From Nitrospiraceae bacterium (GTDB taxonomy: Bacteria; Nitrospirota; Nitrospiria; Nitrospirales; Nitrospiraceae): 64,000 bases of DNA. The notes beneath the pieces are model-generated. The model saw only the letters and a program-made list of their open reading frames with translations, did no database searches and was not told the DNA's origin. Positions 18,080 through 26,275 of the stretch are shown here, in pieces; position 1 is the stretch's first letter, and each line of letters opens with the position of its first letter. The stretch lies in NCBI GenBank assembly GCA_919902665.1, contig CAKKRK010000001.1:125998-189997 (forward strand), read 5' to 3'. A program made the translations under genes and the position numbers.

Positions 18080-18721
18080 CTATTTTTTCTCACCCGCCAG
18101 AAGCTGATCGATTTCCTCTGCGAACTTCTCGAATGGAAAGGCTCCAGGGATCGCGATCGCCGGCTCTTTGTCCGTCGGCTCACTGGCCGTTCGCACAAGG
18201 ATAAACCCAGGAGTTCCATGAAACCCCCATTGGTTGGCTTCCTGACGATCTTCAAAAATCGCCTTGGTATACCGCCCCTCTTTCACGCACCGTTCAAACG
18301 CAGGCTGATCCAAACTAAGTGCCACAGCATGGCGAAGATAGACTTGCTTGCCCAATTGGCCCCCTTCGGCAAACAATCGATCATGCATCGCCCAATACTG
18401 CCCTTGTACCCCAGCACACCGGGCGGCCATCGCGGCATCTACCCCGGAACCTTGATCCCCGCGTGGAAAATCGCGGTAGATAAATCGAACTTTCCCCGTA
18501 TCGACATAACGCGCTTGAATCCGTGGCCACGTCTGTTTGAAAAATTTCACACAATACCCGCATGTGAAATCACTATATTCGATCAAGGTCACAGGTGCGT
18601 TGGCCTGCCCCCTGATCCGCACGTCGGTTTCAGGTGAAGGCCCGGCCAGGACCGAGGAAGACCACAGAAGAACACCGCACACGAACAGCTGAATCGATCG
18701 TCGATCTACCATTCGATTCAT
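18080..18721 (-). CDS. Secreted DsbA-like thioredoxin-fold oxidoreductase
   Basis: A 213-residue protein with an N-terminal signal peptide (cut near VLAGPSP) and a thioredoxin fold of the DsbA/DsbG type. The active-site motif is CGYC (C54, C57) in YSDFTCGYCVKFF, and the cis-Pro loop is GFHGTPGFILV. It should oxidise or isomerise disulfides in the periplasm. Its start overlaps the stop of the DHS-like gene by 4 bp (ATGA), so the two are translationally coupled. The functional link is unclear. Confidence 0.88.
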   Translation of the reverse strand: MNRMVDRRSIQLFVCGVLLWSSSVLAGPSPETDVRIRGQANAPVTLIEYSDFTCGYCVKFFKQTWPRIQARYVDTGKVRFIYRDFPRGDQGSGVDAAMAARCAGVQGQYWAMHDRLFAEGGQLGKQVYLRHAVALSLDQPAFERCVKEGRYTKAIFEDRQEANQWGFHGTPGFILVRTASEPTDKEPAIAIPGAFPFEKFAEEIDQLLAGEKK

Positions 18722-19824
18722 GGGCGGCGCACCGCGCCAGCCTTCTTTCGCTCAAGAATCCCCATCATCAACAAAGGCCAAACAACCGTGGCATCGCTTA
18801 AGACTTCAGCAAATCGCCCACCGTCTTTGGGAGTCACAAATTTTCCCCATGACAGCCCCTCTTGATACGTACAGCCGCTGAGCCCTCCCCAGTAATCCGG
18901 TTCAGGACAAATTCGCACCCCGTAATGAAATCGAGGTGGCTTCACGTTCAGACCCAACCGGAGATTACTGATTTCAATGTATGGCCCAACCTGTTGCGCC
19001 CAGTTCCGAGGAACCCCTCCGCCGATCGTGAAAATTCCAAGTCGTTTAGCGGAAAGAACATGGTCGGCATAGCTGTTGAGATCGAGGTAAGGATTGAACA
19101 AAGGACACGATTGTTGGATCGCTCGCAAAATGTCCAGATCTCTCCCGGGCTCGACCTGAGCTCGGGCTCGATCGACCTCCCGAGCCATCGCCCAAGTTCC
19201 CATGTCCAGCCCCACTTCCGAGTCAGTGAACGCCGGGATATAGACCGGCACCTTTTTCAAATAGGCGCTTTTCAGAATTCCGTCGCTGTCTATCTCCTCA
19301 GCCAGCGTCTTCCCAATCTCCCTCGTGAGGATGGCCGACGACAGTGGCTGGTCTTGATTGAGACGCTTCAATGTTTGCGCGACAACGTGCTCGACATAAT
19401 TCAAATTCGATTCCATCTCAAGCGTGTCGTAGACGCGATTGTACCCTTTTCGAAAGAGCTCTTCGTCACTCATCGCAGGATCGTGGCGATAATGCGTCTT
19501 GCCGACCGACTCAGTGAGGCCATGCGCCATTAAGGCCCCGGTCGAAATGATGCATTGCACCATGCCTTCATCGATCATCCTGGTGATGATCTTCCCCATC
19601 TTGGCAATTGTCATCGCACCGGACAAGGTCATCACAACATGGCAGTCAGGGTCCTCGATCATCTCCCACAGCACATCGAACGCGTGGCCGAGATGCCGTC
19701 CTCCGAACGCGGTCTTGCCCATGGCTTCAAGCAGGCCGCTGAACGAGGTAATCTTGTCTGGGTCCAGCGGCTCGAGCGCTTCTAAGCCGTCTTTTGCACC
19801 GTCACGAAATTCACGTGCATACAT
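18718..19824 (-). CDS. Deoxyhypusine-synthase-like protein, possible homospermidine synthase
   Basis: A 368-residue member of the deoxyhypusine synthase family. The NAD-binding motif region (TLSGAMTIAKMG, STGALMAHGLTE) and the active-site motif GLSWGKFV, whose Lys forms the enzyme-butylimine link in eukaryotic DHS, are preserved. Bacteria lack eIF5A, and some bacterial DHS homologues are known to make sym-homospermidine from putrescine. With pdaD and speB 3-5 kb downstream on the same strand, that role is attractive but inferred. AGAGGA lies upstream of ATG 19824. Confidence 0.87.
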   Translation of the reverse strand: MYAREFRDGAKDGLEALEPLDPDKITSFSGLLEAMGKTAFGGRHLGHAFDVLWEMIEDPDCHVVMTLSGAMTIAKMGKIITRMIDEGMVQCIISTGALMAHGLTESVGKTHYRHDPAMSDEELFRKGYNRVYDTLEMESNLNYVEHVVAQTLKRLNQDQPLSSAILTREIGKTLAEEIDSDGILKSAYLKKVPVYIPAFTDSEVGLDMGTWAMAREVDRARAQVEPGRDLDILRAIQQSCPLFNPYLDLNSYADHVLSAKRLGIFTIGGGVPRNWAQQVGPYIEISNLRLGLNVKPPRFHYGVRICPEPDYWGGLSGCTYQEGLSWGKFVTPKDGGRFAEVLSDATVVWPLLMMGILERKKAGAVRRP

Positions 19825-20195
19825 AGCGATCCTCTAAAGAAATTCACAAACGCTTTCGTTATACACAACCATGAATAGGAGCGTCAATGAAAGGTTCGCC
19901 CGTGTGATGCGCAAACCGTGAGCTTCGCCGCGAGTGACCCCATGCGCCATGCTCGCGACGGACGAACCCGTGTTCGACAACAAGGATCGCAGAACATTCC
20001 ATCAATGCGCAATCGATTGGTCCGATATCTTTAAGGAGCTTGGGAGGATGACAACGATTCGAATCGAGGACTCGATCATAGCGGGATTTCAGGCCTCTCT
20101 TGCATAGGCTTGCAGCAAGAAAGACCCTCGCCGCAACCCGAAACCGCTGAACCTGAAAACGGGCGAAGCTCGTGAGAAGGGGGCAATTCCCTGAC
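19825..20195. other. Gene-free interval of 371 bp
   Basis: No credible gene is found. A minus-strand frame crosses it (into the acyltransferase 3' end), but its composition (Arg/Ser/His-rich, no motif) looks like noise. There is no tRNA, no clear terminator and no repeat I can define. It may hold promoters for the DHS-like gene. Confidence 0.5.
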
Positions 20196-21221
20196 TTACG
20201 AGCTTCCCAACAAGTATTTGTCTGCCACTTGTTTGAACCGAGCTGCGCTTTTCGATATGGCATACGCCAAAATGAATGTGATGATAAATGCAATGATGGC
20301 TTGGCCATAGAGCGGGGTCGAGGCGGGGAAGAAATCATTAAACCTGTCGTTGAGGAAATAAAAGTGCAGGATGTAGAATTCGTAGCTTAACCCCGCAAAC
20401 ACACCACTTACCACGAGAATTGGCTTGGGAAGCTTTTGGGACACGGCAAACAGCACGGGGACGAACGCGAGTGGGTAAAACGCAAAGAGGAGGCTCCGGA
20501 GTGAATTCGGCAGGACATGGGCAGTACAAAGAGCCGTAACCGTGAGCAGCCCAACACAGCCAACCAGTGGAACCATCAGACGCGCTCCCGTCTCAGTCAA
20601 TCGCTTCGTATAGCCGTTGGCACTGCAGTAGACACCGACGGCAAACGAAATCACGACGTTCCACATGGCCTGCCCACCATACGTCACAAAGTTCAGCAGC
20701 GTGCACAGCGCAACAAAGAGCACTACATGGACGAGTCCACGAGGATGCCGAAATAATTTCCGCAGGATCGGCAAGACAAGATACAACACGACGATGACGG
20801 TAATGAACCACAGTCCAGGGCCAATAGTCACTTCACTATCCACCTCCAACAACCCGAACCATGCACTCATTCCCATGAAATGGAAGAGTGTATGTTGTGC
20901 CATAACATGCCCGGCATGACTCAGCTCCATCACTTTCTTGCCGAGAAGCGCATGAATGGTCAGAATCACCATCAAACAGAAAATGAGCGAACTATAGATC
21001 CGGGTGAATCGTTTAATGAGAAATGCACCGAAATCTTCATCACGGGCAGACAGGAGCGCTGCACTGATGAACCCGAGAAGCGACATGGTCAGCCCGGGAG
21101 AGAGGGCCCGCGTGCCAAGGAAAATGATCTCATTCGTCGAGTGCTTGAAGGCATGGCCGAGGAAAACGACCAAGATGGCGAAAGATCGTATGAAATCGTA
21201 CCCGTCTATTCGCTTATCCAC
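20196..21221 (-). CDS. Acyltransferase 3 family membrane protein
   Basis: A 341-residue polytopic protein with about ten hydrophobic helices. The N-terminal motif YDFIRSFAILVVFLGHAF, with the conserved Arg and His of the OafA/YrhL/acyltransferase-3 family, identifies it. Such proteins move acyl groups (often acetyl) onto surface sugars such as O-antigen or exopolysaccharide. No sugar-related gene is nearby, so the substrate is unknown. The start codon is GTG 21221, with no strong ribosome-binding site. It stands alone, between a gene-free region and tRNA-Glu. Confidence 0.88.
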   Translation of the reverse strand: MDKRIDGYDFIRSFAILVVFLGHAFKHSTNEIIFLGTRALSPGLTMSLLGFISAALLSARDEDFGAFLIKRFTRIYSSLIFCLMVILTIHALLGKKVMELSHAGHVMAQHTLFHFMGMSAWFGLLEVDSEVTIGPGLWFITVIVVLYLVLPILRKLFRHPRGLVHVVLFVALCTLLNFVTYGGQAMWNVVISFAVGVYCSANGYTKRLTETGARLMVPLVGCVGLLTVTALCTAHVLPNSLRSLLFAFYPLAFVPVLFAVSQKLPKPILVVSGVFAGLSYEFYILHFYFLNDRFNDFFPASTPLYGQAIIAFIITFILAYAISKSAARFKQVADKYLLGSS

Positions 21222-21366
21222 TGAAGGTATCCGCTATCACAAGGTAGAGAGATTGGCATTTGAGCCGAGAAGCCTTGGTCCCTGCGAGTCTCCTCACAAA
21301 AGAGATCCCCTCACCTGGTTCGGCATCGTTTAAGCGCTGAAGATTCTGAGAAATGCGTTACAGTAG

Positions 21367-21444
21367 TGGTGGTCCCAACGGGATTTGAACCCGTGTTTAA
21401 GCCTTGAGAGGGCTCCGTCCTAGGCCAGGCTAGACGATGGGACC
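21367..21444 (-). tRNA. tRNA-Glu (CTC anticodon)
   Basis: The minus strand folds into a cloverleaf: acceptor GGTCCCA/TGGGACC, anticodon arm GAGCC-CTCTCAA-GGCTT with anticodon CTC (reads GAG, Glu), and T-arm ACGGG-TTCAAAT-CCCGT. A 3' CCA is encoded. The D-arm has the CTAG-rich pattern usual in Glu tRNAs. Confidence 0.95.
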
Positions 21445-21703
21445 ATCCAGAAACTGTTCGAACGTTGAACCGTAGCATAAGCGGTTTTCCGTTTGCAACG
21501 AAGCGCCGCTCTGTCGAGAAAGACCTCTGTAATAGGTAACTATGTGGGCCTAATGCACATGGCCATAATATGCCCCTGTCCTCAAGCCGCATACCCTTGA
21601 CAGAGCTACGCAAAAAGCCTAGCCTCCCGAATGTTTTAGCAACACTCCCTGTGGCGTTTGCGAAGCTCCACAGGACCTGAAATAACTGTGACTTGAGGCT
21701 CAC

Positions 21704-22237
21704 ATGGATGATCCGGCGGCATTCCGCAGGACCGAATCCTTTAGTCGTACGGCACCGGCAGGAGTACTCTCCAGGCCAGGACTCGAACTGCGGATCGGAT
21801 CCAACATTTTTCGCCGCACCAACGGTGTGGTGACGATTCATGGGAAAGAGCAACTCGTCATTGAAGCCAAGTCGGAGCAAGGCCTACTTCTCGCCACGCT
21901 CGATCTGTATGACGAGCGTGGCGTCCGCATCGCCCACCTGCGTCGAAACGTCCTCACGTTGAATGACCGCGGACAGTTCACCGTTGATGTGCGGCTCGGA
22001 CAAGGTCTGTCACCATCCGATATGCCATCTGTTCGTCTGAGAGATTTACAATCTGGCCACTTCGTGTTCGAGGCACGGATGGCATCGGACTCCAGAGTCG
22101 ATCTCATCTGCGGGCGATTGCACTCGCATAAGGGCATACCGGTGGAAATCACCTCTCACTACTGCCGGATCGGTTCCCAGGCTGCCCTGTTTCAGGAAAT
22201 TATCGAAGCCCAAGGTGGCCCAGCTGTCCTCGGTTGA
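21704..22237 (+). CDS. Hypothetical protein, about 177 residues
   Basis: No family recognised. The protein has no signal peptide or membrane helix. A mostly beta region (LELRIGSNIFRRTNG, then TIHGKEQLVIEAKSE and LLLATLDLYDERGVRIAHLRRN) is followed by a mixed C-terminal half. An upstream TTGACA-like hexamer near 21597 could be a promoter. Codon use is like the neighbours, which supports a real gene. Start ATG 21704 is the first in frame and has a weak site. It lies between tRNA-Glu and the DUF6941-like gene. Confidence 0.6.
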   Translation: MDDPAAFRRTESFSRTAPAGVLSRPGLELRIGSNIFRRTNGVVTIHGKEQLVIEAKSEQGLLLATLDLYDERGVRIAHLRRNVLTLNDRGQFTVDVRLGQGLSPSDMPSVRLRDLQSGHFVFEARMASDSRVDLICGRLHSHKGIPVEITSHYCRIGSQAALFQEIIEAQGGPAVLG

Positions 22238-22382
22238 CCGCAGGTGGTCTTTCACTCACGCTTCGACTCTTACGTATTCTTCATCTTGTCAGCCTTCTCC
22301 TTGGACGCGATATCCTCCGCCTCGTTCTGCGGAAAAGTGGGAACCGTTGTACCCTTCCTCCTGTTTTCCATAGAATGCCCCT

Positions 22383-22808
22383 ATGACCGATATCCCCACA
22401 CCCACCGTCCAAGCATTTCTCGTCTGCGATCAAGTCATCGAAGACAGCTTCACGAAAAAGAAAAGCTTGATCGGAATCTTCACACATCTGCAGACAGCTG
22501 CCTTCCCCTTCCAGCATCAGCAAATGGGCCTTTATTTCTGCCTCACCGATGCGGAAGGCCCGTACCATTTTGATATTGAGTTAATCTACCTCAACTCCGA
22601 ACAACTCATCTGCCGGGCCGCGCTTCCCAACATCGAGATCAGCGATCGCCTTCAGATTTCTGATTTCGGGATCAATATTCCGCTGTTAATCTTTCCCGCA
22701 CCTGGTCGGTATGAATTCCGCTTGCGAATGGATGGGCATCTCATCGCCCAAAAGGACTTTCATGTCATGCAGGCGTCAGGCCACTCAGCCCCAGAACCCT
22801 CTGCTTAG
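22383..22808 (+). CDS. DUF6941-like protein
   Basis: A 141-residue soluble protein. The opening TVQAFLVCDQVIEDSFTKKKSLIGIFTHL matches my recollection of the DUF6941 family, found widely in bacteria with no known role; that family name should be confirmed. The rest is predicted to be a beta-sandwich (ELIYLNSEQLI, FPAPGRYEFRLRMDGHLI). It ends about 95 bp before glnS and shares its strand, but there is no clear functional link. Confidence 0.7.
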   Translation: MTDIPTPTVQAFLVCDQVIEDSFTKKKSLIGIFTHLQTAAFPFQHQQMGLYFCLTDAEGPYHFDIELIYLNSEQLICRAALPNIEISDRLQISDFGINIPLLIFPAPGRYEFRLRMDGHLIAQKDFHVMQASGHSAPEPSA

Positions 22809-22903
22809 CCATTCCCCCATTCCTCCCGTCGGCCCGTCTATGGTAGAACTCCTTTCTGGGATTGACTGACAATGACCAGGCTGAACCGTTCTCTCAAGAC
22901 TTC

Positions 22904-24610
22904 ATGAGCACACCAGAGTCTTCTCATTCATCGAATTTCATTCGGGATCTTGTGGCGATCGATCGTGCCGCCGGTAAACACGGTGGACGGGTCGTCACAC
23001 GATTTCCCCCTGAACCCAATGGGTACCTCCATATCGGGCATGCCAAGTCCATCGCCCTCAATTTCGGGATTGCACAGGACACCCCCGGCGGAATGTGCCA
23101 CCTGAGATTCGACGACACCAATCCAACGACTGAAGACCCTGAATATGTCCAAGCCATTCAGGAAGACGTCCGATGGTTGGGAGTTGATTGGCACGACAAG
23201 ATGTTCTACGCCTCGGACTATTTCGACCAACTCTATGCGTTCGCCGTGACCTTGATCAGGAAAGAGAAGGCCTACGTCGATAGTCTCACAGCCGATGAAA
23301 TCCGTGAACATCGCGGCACCCTGACCGAACCGGGCCGCGACAGCCCCTTTCGAACTCGGTCCATCGAGGACAACCTGGATCTGTTCGCGCGCATGCGAGC
23401 GGGAGAGTTTGCCGACGGGGTGCATGTCCTACGCGCAAAGATCGATATGGGCTCGCCCAACATTAATCTACGGGACCCGATTCTGTATCGCATCCGACAT
23501 GCCACGCATTATCGGACCGGCACCGCATGGAGCATCTATCCCTCGTATGATTTCGCGCACCCGTTGTCCGACGCCATCGAAGGCATCACCCATTCCCTCT
23601 GCACCCTCGAATTTGAAGACCACCGCCCCTTGTACGATTGGGTCGTTGCCGAAACCGGTGCTCCCCATCACCCTCAGCAGATCGAATTCGCCAGATTGAA
23701 TCTCACCTCCACCGTGATGAGCAAGCGGAAGCTCCTGGAACTCGTCGAGAAGAAACTGGTGACCGGCTGGGATGATCCGCGCCTTCCCACCTTGAAAGGC
23801 CTCCGTCGACGAGGCGTGACGTCTGAAGCGGTCCGGGCCTTTTGCGAACACATCGGTGTGGCCAAGCGGGACGCCATTGTTGAGATGCAGCTACTTGAAC
23901 ACTTCGTCCGAGAAGACCTGAACAAACGGTCACCACGCGTGATGGCGGTGCTCCGGCCGTTAAGAGTGGTGATCGACAACTATCCGGAAGGCGTCGTTGA
24001 AGAACTTGATGCCGTGAATAACCCTGAAGATGCTGCCGCTGGAACTCGGAAGGTTCCCTTCTCACGGACGCTCTACATCGAACAAGACGATTTCCGTGAG
24101 GATCCACCAAAACAGTTCTACCGCCTGGCGCCTGGCCGCGAGGTCCGGCTGCGCTATGGATACATCATCAAGTGTGTAAGCGCGACCAAGGACTCTCAAA
24201 CCGGTGCGATCACCGAACTGCATTGCACCTACGATGCGGAGACCAGAAGCGGATCGTCGCAGGAACAGCGTAAGGTGAAAGCCACCATTCACTGGGTGTC
24301 GGCGCCACATGCAGTCAAAGCCGCCATCCGGCTCTATCATCCGCTTCTTCTCCCTGACCAGGCTAAGCTTCCGGCTGATCAGGACTGGACTCGATCCTTG
24401 AATCCTCAATCACTTGAACTCCTCAGCGGCTGTGTGGTTGAACCAAGCCTCCGGTCAGCTGCACCCGGGTCCCGTTTCCAATTCGAACGGCAGGGATACT
24501 TTTGCGTGGACCCCGATTCCTCATCAGAGGCACTCATTTTCAACCGGACCGTCTCTCTCAAGGATGCATGGGCCAAGATCGAGAAAACCCAGCAAGCCCC
24601 TCAGCGCTAA
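22904..24610 (+). CDS. glnS: Glutaminyl-tRNA synthetase
   Basis: A class I synthetase of about 568 residues that charges tRNA-Gln. The nucleotide-binding HIGH motif is in [17 protein letters not shown] (about residue 45), and the KMSKS-like loop is [16 protein letters not shown] (about 270), both typical of GlnRS rather than GltX. I choose ATG 22904 because the text from there ([17 protein letters not shown]) matches the usual GlnRS N-terminus. The frame also opens at TTG 22862. Having GlnRS means tRNA-Gln can be charged directly. Two tRNA-Gln genes lie 1.5 kb further on. Confidence 0.96.
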   Translation: MSTPESSHSSNFIRDLVAIDRAAGKHGGRVVTRFPPEPNGYLHIGHAKSIALNFGIAQDTPGGMCHLRFDDTNPTTEDPEYVQAIQEDVRWLGVDWHDKMFYASDYFDQLYAFAVTLIRKEKAYVDSLTADEIREHRGTLTEPGRDSPFRTRSIEDNLDLFARMRAGEFADGVHVLRAKIDMGSPNINLRDPILYRIRHATHYRTGTAWSIYPSYDFAHPLSDAIEGITHSLCTLEFEDHRPLYDWVVAETGAPHHPQQIEFARLNLTSTVMSKRKLLELVEKKLVTGWDDPRLPTLKGLRRRGVTSEAVRAFCEHIGVAKRDAIVEMQLLEHFVREDLNKRSPRVMAVLRPLRVVIDNYPEGVVEELDAVNNPEDAAAGTRKVPFSRTLYIEQDDFREDPPKQFYRLAPGREVRLRYGYIIKCVSATKDSQTGAITELHCTYDAETRSGSSQEQRKVKATIHWVSAPHAVKAAIRLYHPLLLPDQAKLPADQDWTRSLNPQSLELLSGCVVEPSLRSAAPGSRFQFERQGYFCVDPDSSSEALIFNRTVSLKDAWAKIEKTQQAPQR

Positions 24611-24619
24611 ACAATTTTC

Positions 24620-24814
24620 ATGCTGTGCCCAACCTGTCGCCAGCCAACCACGTGGGAAGAAAACACCTGGCGCCCATTCTGTTCTGAACGCTGTCAGGTC
24701 ACGGACTTGGGAACATGGGCCGCAGAACAGTACCGCATTCCCGGTTCGCCCCTCACCACAGACACCGATATTCCTGAATCGACCGACAACGGCAAGGTGA
24801 ACGACTGCACCTAA
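24620..24814 (+). CDS. yacG: DNA gyrase inhibitor YacG family zinc-ribbon protein
   Basis: A 64-residue protein with the YacG four-cysteine zinc knuckle: CPTC near the start and [22 protein letters not shown]. The RCQ-x-D-LG-x-W segment is diagnostic. YacG in E. coli binds GyrB and inhibits gyrase. It begins 9 bp after glnS and is probably co-transcribed with it. Tail residues after 45 are low-complexity acidic/Thr-rich. Confidence 0.87.
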   Translation: MLCPTCRQPTTWEENTWRPFCSERCQVTDLGTWAAEQYRIPGSPLTTDTDIPESTDNGKVNDCT

Positions 24815-24970
24815 GCACACCCCCCAATTCCACCTTTCCCCGCTGCCCACCGTCACCCAATGAGCCACTGCTATCGGTCACACCCCAAATATGCTGCCTT
24901 TGCTGTTGGCAAGGCCCGTTGAACTTGCTAAGGTCATATTGCCTACTCACCTCTCGAAGGAGAACATTCC

Positions 24971-26014
24971 ATGCTTGCGACTAACGGCTACGCGGCGATG
25001 GCCGCCAAGGAGCGTTTACAACCCTTCACCTTCGAACGACGCGAGGTCGGTCCGCATGACGTCTTGATCGCAATCTCGCATTGCGGCATCTGCCACTCAG
25101 ATATTCACCAGACTCGTAACGAGTGGGGCATCTCTCTCTTCCCGATGGTACCAGGACGCGAGATCGTCGGAACCGTGGCGCAAGTCGGCACCGCGGTGAC
25201 AGCCTTCAAGGTTGGCGATCAAGCCGGCGTCGGCTGCTTCGTGGATTCCTGCCGAACGTGCACGGCTTGCCGCGAAGGTCTGGAGCAATACTGTGAGGGC
25301 GGAACACTCTGGACCTACAGTGGCCAGGATCGAGCCGGCCAGATTACTCAGGGCGGCTACTCGACCCAGATCGTCGTGGACGAAAACTATGTCCTCCGAA
25401 TTCCCACGACGCTCTCCCCGGCGGGAGCGGCCCCGCTGCTCTGCGCCGGCATCACGACCTACTCGCCCCTGCGCCAGTGGGGCGTTGGGCGTTATCATAA
25501 ACTGGCCGTCGTCGGTCTCGGAGGCCTAGGCCACATGGCGGTGAAAATTGCCAGGGCGATGGGAACCGAGGTTACGGTATTAAGCACATCTGAGAAGAAA
25601 CGGGAGGACGCGAAGCGGCTGGGCGCTGCAAACTTTGTCGTGACGTCAGCCCCTCAGGCCCTCACCAAGCTCCAGGGGTACTTCCACTACATCCTTGATA
25701 CCGTTTCTGCTCCACACGATTACAACGCCTATTTGAACCTCCTGAAGACGGACGGCACCATGATCCTTGTGGGCGCACCAGAAACGCCCACTCCCGTTGA
25801 GGCCTTCTCGCTCATTTTCAAGCGGAGGCGTTTGGCTGGCTCGCTTATCGGCGGGATCAAAGAAACGCAAAAAATGCTCGACTTCTGCGCGCAGCACCAG
25901 GTCGAGTCGGAGATCGAACTGATCTCGATCCAGCAAGTTAATGAAGCCTATGAACGGGTACTCCGAGGCGATGTGAAGTTTCGATTTGTGATCGACATGG
26001 CGTCAATGAAATGA
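24971..26014 (+). CDS. Zinc-dependent NAD(P) alcohol dehydrogenase
   Basis: A 347-residue medium-chain dehydrogenase. The catalytic zinc Cys is in HCGICHSDIHQ, the structural zinc site has four Cys in SCRTCTACREGLEQYC, and the Rossmann nucleotide motif is VVGLGGLGHMAVKIA (about residue 178). The pattern is that of the cinnamyl-alcohol-dehydrogenase/YahK group, usually NADP-linked and active on aldehydes. AAGGAG lies upstream of ATG 24971. It appears monocistronic; physiological substrate unknown. Confidence 0.92.
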   Translation: MLATNGYAAMAAKERLQPFTFERREVGPHDVLIAISHCGICHSDIHQTRNEWGISLFPMVPGREIVGTVAQVGTAVTAFKVGDQAGVGCFVDSCRTCTACREGLEQYCEGGTLWTYSGQDRAGQITQGGYSTQIVVDENYVLRIPTTLSPAGAAPLLCAGITTYSPLRQWGVGRYHKLAVVGLGGLGHMAVKIARAMGTEVTVLSTSEKKREDAKRLGAANFVVTSAPQALTKLQGYFHYILDTVSAPHDYNAYLNLLKTDGTMILVGAPETPTPVEAFSLIFKRRRLAGSLIGGIKETQKMLDFCAQHQVESEIELISIQQVNEAYERVLRGDVKFRFVIDMASMK

Positions 26015-26044
26015 GAACCAGGTCGAGTATCTCTTGGGAGAAAA

Positions 26045-26118
26045 TGGCTGGGGGACTAGGAATCGAACCTAGGTAGCCGGCTCCAAAGGCCGGCGTCCTA
26101 CCGCTAGACGATCCCCCA
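26045..26118 (-). tRNA. tRNA-Gln (TTG anticodon)
   Basis: The minus strand begins TGGGGGATCGTCTAGC and folds to a cloverleaf. The anticodon arm is CCGGC-CTTTGGA-GCCGG with anticodon TTG (reads CAA, Gln); the T-arm contains GGTTCGATTCC; discriminator G is followed by encoded CCA. The 5' U typical of tRNA-Gln is present. Confidence 0.96.
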
Positions 26119-26165
26119 GCGCGGTACGGAAGCAAATCGTGGAAGTGGCACAAGAGAGAAATTTT

Positions 26166-26239
26166 TGGCTGGGGGACTAGGAATCGAACCTAGGTAGTCA
26201 GATCCAGAGACTGACGTCCTACCGCTAGACGATCCCCCA
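26166..26239 (-). tRNA. tRNA-Gln (CTG anticodon)
   Basis: Nearly identical to its neighbour except for the anticodon arm, TCAGT-CTCTGGA-TCTGA, giving anticodon CTG (reads CAG, Gln). The position 31-39 pair is T-T, a mismatch at the top of the stem. Discriminator G and CCA are encoded. It lies about 47 bp upstream of the other tRNA-Gln, and both are close to gltX. Confidence 0.95.
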
Positions 26240-26275
26240 ACCGGCGTTCAACGTAATATAGGACCGCTCAATCCG

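Noticed and set aside
20045-20070. ACGATTCGAATCG as a possible tRNA T-loop
   Set aside because: No matching acceptor, D or anticodon arm could be folded around it.
19859-20338. Minus-strand 159-codon frame between the DHS-like and acyltransferase genes
   Set aside because: Overlaps the acyltransferase 3' end in another frame, with random-looking composition.
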